Source: an uncultured Synechococcaceae cyanobacterium | Lineage (GTDB): Bacteria > Cyanobacteriota > Cyanobacteriia > PCC-6307 > Cyanobiaceae | NCBI GenBank assembly: GCA_902634405.1 | Contig: CACPJY010000007.1 | Location: 1 to 64,000 of the forward strand | Reading direction: 5' to 3' | DNA length: 64,000 nucleotides | In this document: piece after piece, positions 9,253-18,258 of the stretch | Numbering within the stretch: position 1 is the first letter of the stretch | Layout of the letters: each line of letters starts with the position of its first letter | Translations under genes and position numbers: made by a program | The notes under the pieces: generated by a model | What the model saw: the letters and a program-made list of their open reading frames with translations, nothing else | Database searches by the model: none | Told to the model about the DNA's origin: nothing

Positions 9253-9714
9253 TTAAAGTTGTATGCGGACAGCAGAACTAATGCCTGGAAGATCAGGCTC
9301 TTTTCCTTGTATGCATTCAATCGTTGCATAGATCACGATTGTTAGAACTGCAATTAAAATTGTGCTTGAAATTGTTCGAAGGATTAATCCATTTCCTATT
9401 GGTGTGATCAGTATTTCAAACGCGAAGCTTATAAATATGATTCCGATGTCTATCAAGATTGCTTGTAGTGTGTTGAATCTAAGGAAGTAAGAAATTTTTT
9501 GATTTCTTACAATACCAACAAATAGCAGTATAAAAATTAGAAGGCTCCCAAAAGGAATTATCCTTTCAAGAATAATAATTGGCAGGGTAGGAAGTGCTAG
9601 CCATCTAAGGTATGGCAACTCTATAAATAAGCTATTCCCGAAAGGAATAGCATCACTCCAAGGCAAGAGATAAACTATAAATGCTATAAATCTTTGCCAA
9701 AAGGGAATAATCAT
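9253..9714 (-). CDS. Tic20-like membrane protein
   Basis: 153-residue protein with four hydrophobic segments. The stretch KISYFLRFNTLQAILIDIGI is characteristic of the Tic20 family, which in plastids belongs to the inner-envelope import channel and in cyanobacteria has no settled function. It starts with ATG (MIIPFWQRFIAFIVYLLPW) and follows aroE on the same strand with a 3-base gap, so the pair is probably cotranscribed. Assignment rests on the motif and topology. Confidence 0.75.
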   Translation of the reverse strand: MIIPFWQRFIAFIVYLLPWSDAIPFGNSLFIELPYLRWLALPTLPIIILERIIPFGSLLIFILLFVGIVRNQKISYFLRFNTLQAILIDIGIIFISFAFEILITPIGNGLILRTISSTILIAVLTIVIYATIECIQGKEPDLPGISSAVRIQL

Positions 9715-9717
9715 TAG

Positions 9718-10650
9718 TTAGAAATTTAGGGATGATGGATTGAGTCCTAAGGCTTCTTCAGCCGCATTTCGCATTAGATTAGTAGGAATGGTTTCAACCC
9801 CGCTCCATAATCTTAAAGATGATGCCCCTTGCTGGATGAGCATTTCCAGACCATTGATGCATTTAAGTCCTTGAGTTTCTCCCCAAAGCAGCCATGGAGT
9901 GGGATTCGGTGTATAAATTAAGTCATACAGAATTGCTTCATTTTTCAATCCTTTCCAAATTTGATTATTTAGAGGTATCAAATTTTCATTTGATTTTTCT
10001 GCTTGATTTGTTTTCATTCCAATAGGTGTTGTGTTGATTATCAAGTCAGCGGTTTCAATTTCTTTAGTTAAAGAGAGGTCATCTTGCAGAAATCCTTTTA
10101 ACGATAGATGCTCAGATTCAGTGTTGTATAAAGATGTCTTTTCTTGTAAGTCTTTTATAAAGCTGGAAAGACGATTAGCTTGACGACCTATAACTATGAT
10201 TTTAGAGAATTTTAATTGCTGTAAGCCTGCAACTACTGCTCTAGCACTGCCTCCACAGCCAATTACTACTGCATTTAACCCACCCCATTCTTTGTCTTTT
10301 TTTGTAAGTGGATAAATAAATCCTTCTACATCAGTGTTTGCCCCTTTCCATCCACCTTTCTTGTCTCTAATTAGAGTATTTACTGCTCCCAATCTTTTCG
10401 CAAGTGGGGAAAGATCTGAACATAGTTCACTGACTTTTTCTTTAAATGGAATAGTTATATTTAATCCCTGGCAATTTACTGCGTATAAAGCACTCAAAAT
10501 TTCCCTTAATTGATTTTTTGGGCAAGGTAAAGCTAAGTAACACCAATCTAGGCGCATTGAATTAAGGGCTGCGTTATGCATTCTTGGTGAAACTGAATGC
10601 ATAACAGGTTGCCCTAAGAGCCCGACAAGAGTGGTGGTTCCGCTGATCAT
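9718..10650 (-). CDS. aroE: Shikimate dehydrogenase
   Basis: NADP-dependent reduction of 3-dehydroshikimate to shikimate in the aromatic amino-acid pathway. The substrate-binding N-terminus shows GLLGQPVMHSVSPRMHNAA (~9-27) and NITIPFKEKV (~64-73, catalytic Lys). The cofactor domain has VIGCGGSARAVV (~128-139), then NTTPIGM and a C-terminal GLEMLIQQGASSLRLW. The 310 residues are slightly longer than the common ~280. It is divergent from dnaK with a 126-base shared upstream region. The DAHP synthase gene at 21 kb acts in the same pathway. Confidence 0.96.
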   Translation of the reverse strand: MISGTTTLVGLLGQPVMHSVSPRMHNAALNSMRLDWCYLALPCPKNQLREILSALYAVNCQGLNITIPFKEKVSELCSDLSPLAKRLGAVNTLIRDKKGGWKGANTDVEGFIYPLTKKDKEWGGLNAVVIGCGGSARAVVAGLQQLKFSKIIVIGRQANRLSSFIKDLQEKTSLYNTESEHLSLKGFLQDDLSLTKEIETADLIINTTPIGMKTNQAEKSNENLIPLNNQIWKGLKNEAILYDLIYTPNPTPWLLWGETQGLKCINGLEMLIQQGASSLRLWSGVETIPTNLMRNAAEEALGLNPSSLNF

Positions 10651-10776
10651 TACCCTGACTTTATTCCTTTAGAGAAGATCTTGCTGATTGGGCTGTTCGG
10701 GAACCACACCTCGCGTGTAGGTGGATTTACTGACGAGGATGCAGTTGTTCAAGTAATGAATTTGTAGGGGGTAAAA

Positions 10777-12684
10777 ATGGGTAAGGTTGTTGGAATCGAC
10801 CTTGGCACCACCAATAGCTGTGTGGCTGTTATGGAGGGTGGCAAGCCCATCGTGATTGCAAATGCTGAAGGGTTCCGTACAACACCCTCTGTGGTTGCTT
10901 ATACCAAAAATCAGGATCAATTGGTTGGTCAGATTGCCAAGAGACAAGCAGTCATGAATCCTGAGAACACCTTTTATTCAGCAAAAAGATTTGTTGGCCG
11001 TCGAGTAGATGAGGTTAATGAGGAATCTAAGGAAGTTAGCTATGGAGTCGAGAAAGCTGGATCAAGGTTGAAGCTGAAATGTCCTGTTTTGGATAAGCAA
11101 TTTTCCCCTGAAGAAGTTAGCGCACAGGTGTTAAGGAAACTTTCTGATGATGCAGGAAAATATCTCGGTGAAAACGTCACGCAGGCTGTAATTACTGTCC
11201 CTGCTTATTTTAATGATTCTCAGCGTCAGGCCACAAAAGATGCAGGTAAGATTGCTGGGCTTGAGGTTTTGCGCATTATTAATGAACCTACTGCGGCGGC
11301 TTTGGCTTATGGATTAGATAAAAAGAGCAATGAACGAATTCTTGTTTTTGATTTAGGAGGAGGCACATTTGATGTTTCTGTCTTAGAAGTAGGAGATGGT
11401 GTTTTTGAGGTTCTTTCTACTTCTGGTGATACACATCTTGGAGGAGATGACTTTGACAAAGTAATTGTGGATTATCTTGCTGATACTTTTAAAAGTAATG
11501 AGGGAATAGATTTACGTCAGGATAAGCAAGCTTTGCAGAGACTTACAGAAGCAGCAGAAAAAGCTAAAATTGAGCTTTCAAGTGCCACTCAAAGTGAGAT
11601 AAATCTGCCATTTATAACTGCGACTGCTGAAGGGCCAAAGCATGTTGATATCACGTTAACTCGAGCCAAATTTGAAGAATTAGCCTCCAAGTTGATTGAT
11701 CGCTGTCGAGTACCTGTTGAGCAAGCATTAAAGGATGCGAAGCTTTCTTCAGGTGAATTAGATGAAATTGTCATGGTAGGTGGATCAACTCGTATGCCTG
11801 CTGTTCAAGAGTTAGTTAAGCGAGTTACTGGTAAAGACCCTAACCAAACGGTGAACCCAGACGAGGTTGTAGCGGTTGGTGCAGCTATTCAAGGAGGTGT
11901 TCTAGCGGGTGAAGTCAAGGACATCCTTTTACTTGATGTCACTCCTCTCTCTTTGGGCGTAGAGACTCTTGGTGGTGTTATGACTAAGATGATTACTCGC
12001 AATACAACAGTACCAACTAAAAAAGCAGAGACGTATTCAACTGCTGTCGACGGTCAAACCAATGTTGAGATTCACGTCTTACAAGGTGAACGTGAAATGG
12101 CTTCAGATAATAAGAGCCTAGGAACTTTTCGATTGGATGGAATCCCACCGGCACCAAGAGGCGTGCCTCAGATAGAGGTGACTTTTGATATAGATGCAAA
12201 TGGTATTTTGAGTGTTACAGCAAAAGATAAAGGTAGTGGTAAAGAGCAGAGTATTTCGATTACTGGTGCATCTACTTTGTCTGACAAAGAGGTTGAAAAT
12301 ATGGTTAAAGATGCTGAAACTAATGCTTCCGAAGATAAAGAAAAACGTGAGAGGATAGATGTAAAAAACCAGGCAGAAACCTTGGTGTATCAATCTGAAA
12401 AACAGCTCACTGAGCTAGGAGATAAAGTTGACGCCCAAGCAAAAGCAAAAGTAGAAGAAAAGAGATCAAAACTTAAAGAAGCTTTATCAAAAGATGATTT
12501 TGAAACTATGAAATCTCTTCTTGAGGAATTGCAGCAGGAGCTTTATACATTAGGAGCTTCTGTGTATCAACAAGCTGCTGGTGCCCCTGGTCCAACTAGT
12601 GGAAATGAAGATAGTTCATCTGGTAGTGATACCAATAACCCAGGTGATGATGTTATTGATGCAGAGTTTACTGAATCTAAGTAA
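10777..12684 (+). CDS. dnaK: Hsp70 chaperone DnaK
   Basis: ATP-driven chaperone that folds and disaggregates proteins together with DnaJ and GrpE. The nucleotide-binding domain shows [17 protein letters not shown] (residues ~5-21), [27 protein letters not shown] and [15 protein letters not shown]. The substrate domain and lid follow, ending in an acidic tail with [12 protein letters not shown], the usual DnaK-type ending. The 635 residues are standard. ATG start with TAGGGGGT upstream. No CIRCE inverted repeat is visible in the 126 bases before the gene, so HrcA control is not supported here. Confidence 0.98.
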   Translation: MGKVVGIDLGTTNSCVAVMEGGKPIVIANAEGFRTTPSVVAYTKNQDQLVGQIAKRQAVMNPENTFYSAKRFVGRRVDEVNEESKEVSYGVEKAGSRLKLKCPVLDKQFSPEEVSAQVLRKLSDDAGKYLGENVTQAVITVPAYFNDSQRQATKDAGKIAGLEVLRIINEPTAAALAYGLDKKSNERILVFDLGGGTFDVSVLEVGDGVFEVLSTSGDTHLGGDDFDKVIVDYLADTFKSNEGIDLRQDKQALQRLTEAAEKAKIELSSATQSEINLPFITATAEGPKHVDITLTRAKFEELASKLIDRCRVPVEQALKDAKLSSGELDEIVMVGGSTRMPAVQELVKRVTGKDPNQTVNPDEVVAVGAAIQGGVLAGEVKDILLLDVTPLSLGVETLGGVMTKMITRNTTVPTKKAETYSTAVDGQTNVEIHVLQGEREMASDNKSLGTFRLDGIPPAPRGVPQIEVTFDIDANGILSVTAKDKGSGKEQSISITGASTLSDKEVENMVKDAETNASEDKEKRERIDVKNQAETLVYQSEKQLTELGDKVDAQAKAKVEEKRSKLKEALSKDDFETMKSLLEELQQELYTLGASVYQQAAGAPGPTSGNEDSSSGSDTNNPGDDVIDAEFTESK

Positions 12685-12691
12685 TTTATTG

Positions 12692-13771
12692 TTATTTGGA
12701 CTTATCAATTTCACCTCTAATCCATTCAGCAGTAGATGGGGTTAAAAGTATCCCATTCCTATAATGTCCACTAGCAAGAATTAAGCCCTCTTCGAGTTTT
12801 TCTAATATAGGTGCAGGCCTATTATCTGGCCTACTTCTAAACCCATACCAATTATTTACAACCTTTGCTTTATTAAGCCAAGCTGGAGCATTCCCTTTCA
12901 GTTCTATGAGTTCTTTGGCTGCATTGTCGTTAGGCAGCATTCCAGTTTCTAAAGTAGCACCAATTAATAGCTTGTTAGGACCGTAAGGTAAAAGATTTAT
13001 TCCATTTGAGACAAGAACAGCAGGCCAATTGATCCAGTTGTTTTTATCCGAGGCTATTTCTAGTTCTAGCACTTGACCAAGGACAGAAGTTAAGGAGATT
13101 TTGTGACCTAAAGGCGCTAATAATTTTTCTGTACCAGATGCTGCACAAATAATAACTATATTACATTTAAGATCTCCACCAGTTTGAAATTTTAGTTCCC
13201 ATGAATAGCCTGATAAACTTCTATTAATAGAAGTCACCTTTTTATTAATCATTTCTACTTTTTCTTTGATTAGAGCTTTTTTAAGACTTTTTTGTAGTTC
13301 TAAAGGATCAATAAATCCATCATTTTCAGACACTAGTCCTCCATATAAATTTTTTGGCCAGGGCAATCCCGATGCATTTGTTTGTTTGCCTTCTAAAAAA
13401 TACAGTCCCTGTTTACAGCGAAGGCTGCTTATGTTTCTCATCCGAATGGCTTCTTCGTTTGATCTTGCAAGTTGAATTAATGGTTTTTTGATACTGAGCG
13501 GGCATTCTTCTGAATGAAGATTTTTTACCCAAGATGGCCAAAGCTCCATACTGCGTTTTCTGAGGTGCCAAGCTCTTCCGCTGTTACGTCTAAATATGTA
13601 ACCCATTAGAACGCCTAAGGATGCTCCTGTTCCTGAAAGCATTCCTGACCTTTTTATTGTTTGGTTTAGGCTTGGATCAATCAAGATGACTTGATGTCCA
13701 TCATTAGCGAGATGCCACGCTGTGCCTGATCCGATGCTCCCGGCCCCAATGACTGCAATAGTTTTGTTCAG
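12692..13771 (-). CDS. FAD-dependent glycine/D-amino-acid oxidase-like protein, non-standard start
   Basis: DAO-family flavoprotein; related in layout to the ThiO encoded at 62 kb (C-terminal ILASGHYRNGILLTPSTAEW against IATGHHRNGVLLAAITAEW). The FAD-binding motif TIAVIGAGSIGSGTAWHLA lies upstream of the first ATG/GTG/TTG of the frame (TTG at 13684), so the true start must be earlier. The frame is open back to a TAG at 13801, but in that stretch only CTG (13771), ATT (13759) or ATA (13789) could start it; I give CTG, six residues before the motif. An ATG at 13794 is in a different frame. Either a rare start codon or a 5' frameshift is involved. Substrate unknown. Confidence 0.75.
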   Translation of the reverse strand: MNKTIAVIGAGSIGSGTAWHLANDGHQVILIDPSLNQTIKRSGMLSGTGASLGVLMGYIFRRNSGRAWHLRKRSMELWPSWVKNLHSEECPLSIKKPLIQLARSNEEAIRMRNISSLRCKQGLYFLEGKQTNASGLPWPKNLYGGLVSENDGFIDPLELQKSLKKALIKEKVEMINKKVTSINRSLSGYSWELKFQTGGDLKCNIVIICAASGTEKLLAPLGHKISLTSVLGQVLELEIASDKNNWINWPAVLVSNGINLLPYGPNKLLIGATLETGMLPNDNAAKELIELKGNAPAWLNKAKVVNNWYGFRSRPDNRPAPILEKLEEGLILASGHYRNGILLTPSTAEWIRGEIDKSK

Positions 13772-13878
13772 AGGATCATTAGCTCTTATTTCATCGTTCT
13801 ATTCAATTTGCTTCAAAAAGTCATCTGTTGATTAATTGTTTTCTTTGAGGGTCAAGTAAGAATGGACACCTCTGTTCA

Positions 13879-15249
13879 ATGTCTTTGATTTTAGATGTGC
13901 TGATGAGTGCTTTGGCTTTCTTTAAATGTTGTCGCCCAATCGGAGCCAATTCCTTTGGATGGGTTTGTTTTCAATTGGGAATTTTATTATTACCTTCAAC
14001 AGCTTTGATATCAGGAGTTTTACTTGTCCTTGCTTTCACTATTGGGTTTCGCCATAGATCTCAACCGTTCTTAAAAGATGCATGGAATCAAGCTTTGCTA
14101 ATTCTTACGTTGATGATGATGATTGGTTGTTTTAGAGCTTATTCAGGTTGGTTAGCTTGGGTGGGCTTAGGGAATTGGCTCCCATTCTTTTGTGCGTTTT
14201 GGGGTTTCCAGCCTTATTTGGAAACAGGGTCAGCAAGGAGGCGATGTGGTTTGTGGTTTGTTGTTGGAACAATTCCTGTAGTGATTACGGGTTTTGGTCA
14301 GATTTGGTTGGGTTGGCAAGGCCCATGGGAAATCATGAATGGTCTGATTATTTGGTTTGTTTCTCCGGGGGGGGAGCCATTAGGGCGATTATCTGGCCTG
14401 TTTGATTATGCAAATATTGCAGGGGCGTGGTTATGTATTGCTTGGCCTTTTTGTCTTGCTTCTTTTTTGCAACCCAATATTAAAAACTTCCGAAGAATTT
14501 TGTTTTTTCTTTTTGCGGTTGCTGTAGTCGTTGCATTGATTCTGACTGATTCCCGAAATGCATGGGGAGGTTTGATCTTGGCTGTTCCTTTTGTTTTGGG
14601 TCCTGCAAAGTGGTTTTGGCTATTGCCTCTATTAGCTTTAGTGCTATTACCTTTAATGCTTGCAGTTGTTCCAGGAATTAATACAGATCTTCAAAATCTT
14701 GCAAGGCTATTAGTACCTGAAAAAATTTGGGGCCGTTTAAATGATTTGCATCATGCTCATACTCGGATCTTGGCTTCGACTCGATTGAGTCAGTGGAGTG
14801 TGGCTTTAACCTTTGTACTTGAAAGACCTTGGTTTGGGTGGGGTGCAGCTGCTTTTTCAGTTTTATATCCTTTACGAACAGGTTTGTGGCATGGGCATGC
14901 ACATAATTTGCCGTTGGAGATGGCAGTTAGCCATGGCTTACCTGCCACATTTTGTTTGATGATTTTTGTTGGCACGTTATTAGTGGTTGCACTTAGAAGG
15001 GGAGTTCTTCTAAGAGGAGTTCCTACTTGTTTAGATTTGAAAAATAAAATGTTTGATCGTTCTTGGTGGGCAGCTGCTTTTGTGTTATTGGCTCTTCATG
15101 GGTTAGATATGCCATTCTTTGATAGTCGGTTAAATCTTGCTGGATGGATATTTTTAGCTGGCTTACGTTGCATTATTCGTCCTGTTTCTATTAATAAGCA
15201 GGAAACTTATTCATTGCCTGATGGTGATGAGTTATCAATTGTTCTGTAG
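13879..15249 (+). CDS. O-antigen ligase/IctB-like polytopic membrane protein
   Basis: 456-residue protein with about ten hydrophobic segments and the large periplasmic region typical of the O-antigen ligase/polymerase (Wzy/WaaL) superfamily, here with SQWSVALTFVLERPWFGWGA followed by HGHAHNLPLEMAVSHGLP, the family's conserved motif. In cyanobacteria the same family includes IctB, once proposed to act in inorganic-carbon accumulation. Which role applies here cannot be told from sequence. An eight-G run lies in frame at 14367-14374. The last 59 bases overlap the convergent radical-SAM gene. ATG start. Confidence 0.8.
   Translation: MSLILDVLMSALAFFKCCRPIGANSFGWVCFQLGILLLPSTALISGVLLVLAFTIGFRHRSQPFLKDAWNQALLILTLMMMIGCFRAYSGWLAWVGLGNWLPFFCAFWGFQPYLETGSARRRCGLWFVVGTIPVVITGFGQIWLGWQGPWEIMNGLIIWFVSPGGEPLGRLSGLFDYANIAGAWLCIAWPFCLASFLQPNIKNFRRILFFLFAVAVVVALILTDSRNAWGGLILAVPFVLGPAKWFWLLPLLALVLLPLMLAVVPGINTDLQNLARLLVPEKIWGRLNDLHHAHTRILASTRLSQWSVALTFVLERPWFGWGAAAFSVLYPLRTGLWHGHAHNLPLEMAVSHGLPATFCLMIFVGTLLVVALRRGVLLRGVPTCLDLKNKMFDRSWWAAAFVLLALHGLDMPFFDSRLNLAGWIFLAGLRCIIRPVSINKQETYSLPDGDELSIVL
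14367..14374 (+). repeat. Run of eight G inside the O-antigen-ligase-like gene
   Basis: Eight consecutive G within codons for PGGEP. At this length the gene is intact; gain or loss of one G would move it into a frame that stops at about 14403, cutting away more than half of the protein. Runs of G this long are unexpected by chance in AT-rich DNA. Confidence 0.85.
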
Positions 15250-16783
15250 AGAGGGGACCATTTAAATGTGCCCAAGGCAGTACACTTGTAGTATCCCAAG
15301 TCTTATGAATGATTTCTTCCCAAGGAGGAGGAGTGTTCTCTAAGAGTTTGTTCGTGAATGGATGATCATGCTTTGAGTTGAGAACTGCTTTATATACTTT
15401 TTTCCAATTACCAAAACTATTTGGCTGACCTCTCATGGCAGCAATTACTGGAGCAATCCGACGGTCGCCTCGAGCAAGTAGAGCTTGAATGAGACTCCAA
15501 TTATAACTTTCTGGACGTATTTCTATGCCCTCTGTTCTTAGGGTTTTGCCTAGTCTTTTCAGTCTTTTATTAGCCTCAGGCCGTATTCCTTGCCATTGGA
15601 AGGGTGTATGAGCTTTAGGGACAAAGGTGCTTATTCCAAGAGTAAAGTGAAGGCCTGGAACTGTTTTTTTTAGGTTTCGTAGTAGTTCTGCAGTAGCCTC
15701 AATATCTTCTTCTTCTTCTGTTGGCAATCCAACCATTGCGTACAGTTTTAGCTTTTTTAGACCACCATTTTTGGCATTGTTTGCGGCATTGAAAATTTCT
15801 ATTTGCGATAGCTTTTTATTGACTACATTTCGGAGACGTTCACTACCACTTTCAATTGCAATCGTTGCTGATTTGGCGCCACGACGAGCTAACATTTCAC
15901 TGAGCTTGAGACTCATAGTTGAAGCTCTGACAGAGCTAACACTCACACGAATATCATTAAAGCGATCTTGATTTAGCCATTCCATTAAATCTTCAAATTC
16001 CGGATGTTGAGTTACCGAAGCGCCTAGAAGGCCTAATCTTTGTGTCACTTTTAACCCTTTTTCGACGGAAGGAATAAGGTTTTCTGAAAATTCAGCGGTT
16101 CTAAAAGGAAGCGTAAGGTAACTAGCAAGGCAGAAGCGACATAATTCAGGGCAGCTTCTTACGATTTCTACAAGATGAATATTTGGCCAAGCAGCATTTG
16201 GAGTAATTACTTGAGAATGACTAAGGTTTTTACCTCGCCAAGTTTGCTTTGTTATTGATTTAGGAACATCCTCTGATATTGGTTTTGTTTCAAGCAATCT
16301 TCCATCGGAATCATATTCTGGTACATACAGACTTGGGATATAGACGCCGGGGATTTTCGCTAGTATTTTCAAGCAATCTTTTCTTGATAGGTTTCTACAC
16401 TTTTCGAAAGTTTCAATAAATGAAGGGAGGAGCTCTTCACCGTCTCCTAGTAAAATTACGTCAAGAAATGGTGCGAAAGGTTCGGGGTTCGCTGTTAACA
16501 CTGGCCCACCACCAAACACTATGGGGTCTGTGTTGTTGCGTTCATGGTTCCAAATTGATATGCCTTGACTTTCGAGTAAGTCAAGAAAAATCGGTCCATC
16601 TAACTCCCAGCTAAGTGACACTCCAAACAAATCCGAATGCCTATGTGTCGGATCATTTATATCTGTAAATAATCGCCGTACATCGACATCTTTTCTTTGG
16701 GCTAAAGTAGACCAAACTATTTGATAACCAAGACTCGTAATGCCGATTTTGTAGGTGTTCGGGAAAGCAAGTGTGACCCGCAC
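15191..16783 (-). CDS. Radical-SAM protein (B12-binding-type architecture)
   Basis: 530-residue radical S-adenosylmethionine enzyme. The cluster motif is SCPELCRFCLASY (CxxxCxxC, ~213-225). An N-terminal ~190-residue region with FPNTYKIGITSLGYQIVWST and VFGGGPVLTANPEPFAPF looks like the Rossmann B12-binding-like domain of the MiaB/Elp3-related group; VRASTMSLKLSEMLARRGAK and ESGSERLRNVVNKKL are typical of the radical-SAM barrel. The substrate is unknown. GTG at 16783 is the first ordinary start, but the frame stays open upstream to 16843 with plausible residues (LLFKPAIPENGAV), so a CTG/ATT start is possible. Its end overlaps the preceding membrane protein gene. Confidence 0.85.
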   Translation of the reverse strand: MRVTLAFPNTYKIGITSLGYQIVWSTLAQRKDVDVRRLFTDINDPTHRHSDLFGVSLSWELDGPIFLDLLESQGISIWNHERNNTDPIVFGGGPVLTANPEPFAPFLDVILLGDGEELLPSFIETFEKCRNLSRKDCLKILAKIPGVYIPSLYVPEYDSDGRLLETKPISEDVPKSITKQTWRGKNLSHSQVITPNAAWPNIHLVEIVRSCPELCRFCLASYLTLPFRTAEFSENLIPSVEKGLKVTQRLGLLGASVTQHPEFEDLMEWLNQDRFNDIRVSVSSVRASTMSLKLSEMLARRGAKSATIAIESGSERLRNVVNKKLSQIEIFNAANNAKNGGLKKLKLYAMVGLPTEEEEDIEATAELLRNLKKTVPGLHFTLGISTFVPKAHTPFQWQGIRPEANKRLKRLGKTLRTEGIEIRPESYNWSLIQALLARGDRRIAPVIAAMRGQPNSFGNWKKVYKAVLNSKHDHPFTNKLLENTPPPWEEIIHKTWDTTSVLPWAHLNGPLSTEQLITHHHQAMNKFPAY

Positions 16784-16881
16784 GGCTCCATTTTCCGGTA
16801 TAGCAGGCTTGAATAGGAGAGTCTCTTGTTTCAGTTGAATAGCTTAGGGAAGGAATTAATCTACCAATAATTTTGATCTGG

Positions 16882-18258
16882 TTATTTAGTGCTGTTATTA
16901 CTTATAGCTACTTCCATGTCTATTTGACGATCGTAAATTGATTTGTCATCGAAAAGACTTGCGACTAGAAAGCTTGCCAAGCTAGCTATTAAAATTGGCT
17001 TGAGCATGAGTAGATCTTTTGTTAAAGCAAAGGCTAAGAATATTGCTGTAATTGGCCTGCGAGAGCACCCCGCCACGAAAGCAGCCATACCAGCGAAAAC
17101 ATAAGTACTTGGAACATGCCCAGTGAGTGCTTCAACCGAAAAGCCACAAGCTAGTCCAATTGCCCCGCCAAGGGTAAGCATTGGATAAAACAGTCCGCCT
17201 GGGGCACCTGATGCAGCTGCCAGTCCAGTCGTTAAGAACATTATTATAAATGTCCAAAGTGCTGTAGATATACCAACTTTGCCATCTGCTATTAATGGTT
17301 GCAGCTCGGCAAGACGGTGAAAGGATTCAGGAAGTAAAGAATAGAAACCTCCTAGCATGATTCCAATAAGGCTCATTCGAAGTATGAGTTTATTGCCAAA
17401 CCATTCGTTACCCTTACGTTGCATTGTAAGTACAAATTTGCAGTACATTTCTGCTAATACGCCAATAATCAGTCCAAGTGCAATTAAATAGCCAAGATCA
17501 ATTGGAAGAAAATTTACTAGTGGAGTGTATTCACGCTCTAATTGAAAACCAAGCGTTGTATCGAACCCTCCTGCTTTGGAATCAAGCCCAAGACTTTGCA
17601 GTACATCAGCCCATGTATCAGCCCAAAACGTAGTAACAAAGACCAGTAGTAGAACTACTGGTCTTGCTGAATTAAGAAGTTCTTCAATTGCAAAAATAAA
17701 ACCACCTATCGGTGCGCTGAAAATGGCTGCTATTCCTGCACCTCCACCTGCGGCGACTATTACCCTACGAAATGTCAAAGGTGCCTTGAGACATTTAGCC
17801 ATACGCCACGCTACTGATCCTCCCATTTGAACTGCTGGACCTTCAGGACCAAGTGGGAAGCCACATCCAATAGCGATAATTCCCGCAAAGAGTTTGACAA
17901 TCCCTACTCTTAAACCCATAGCAACATTTTTATGTCGTAAATAAGCCATGATGTGACTTACTCCAGAACCTCCTGCTGCTGGTGCAAGTCGCGATACCAG
18001 AAATGCTGATGTCAGACCACCAAGTCCTCCTAGGGTTGGCAGGATTAGCCAGGCAGGGAAATTCTCTAGTAATTGATGTCTCCAGCCTTCTAAGGCGTGC
18101 ACACCACTTTTGAATAGCACCCCAGTAAGTGCAGCCCCAAGGCCTGTAAGCATTAAGGCAACAACAACAATGAACCATTGTTGTTGTAATAATTGTTTGA
18201 TACTACGACTAGAACTAGTGAATGAATGTGGTTTTTGAAGTCGCGTTAAAATAGACAT
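16882..18258 (-). CDS. ClC-family chloride channel or H+/Cl- antiporter
   Basis: Polytopic ClC protein of 458 residues. The ion-pathway signatures are in order: GGSGVSHIMAY (~95), GPEGPAVQMGGSVAWRM (~137, with the gating glutamate of the GxEGP motif), and GAPGGLFYPMLTLGGAIG (~352). No C-terminal CBS domains are present. The gating Glu suggests a proton-coupled exchanger, but this is inference. It starts one base from the stop of acnB, upstream on the same strand, so the two are probably cotranscribed. Confidence 0.93.
   Translation of the reverse strand: MSILTRLQKPHSFTSSSRSIKQLLQQQWFIVVVALMLTGLGAALTGVLFKSGVHALEGWRHQLLENFPAWLILPTLGGLGGLTSAFLVSRLAPAAGGSGVSHIMAYLRHKNVAMGLRVGIVKLFAGIIAIGCGFPLGPEGPAVQMGGSVAWRMAKCLKAPLTFRRVIVAAGGGAGIAAIFSAPIGGFIFAIEELLNSARPVVLLLVFVTTFWADTWADVLQSLGLDSKAGGFDTTLGFQLEREYTPLVNFLPIDLGYLIALGLIIGVLAEMYCKFVLTMQRKGNEWFGNKLILRMSLIGIMLGGFYSLLPESFHRLAELQPLIADGKVGISTALWTFIIMFLTTGLAAASGAPGGLFYPMLTLGGAIGLACGFSVEALTGHVPSTYVFAGMAAFVAGCSRRPITAIFLAFALTKDLLMLKPILIASLASFLVASLFDDKSIYDRQIDMEVAISNNSTK

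Noticed and set aside
10651-10776. CIRCE operator before dnaK
   Set aside because: No TTAGCACTC...GAGTGCTAA inverted repeat is present.
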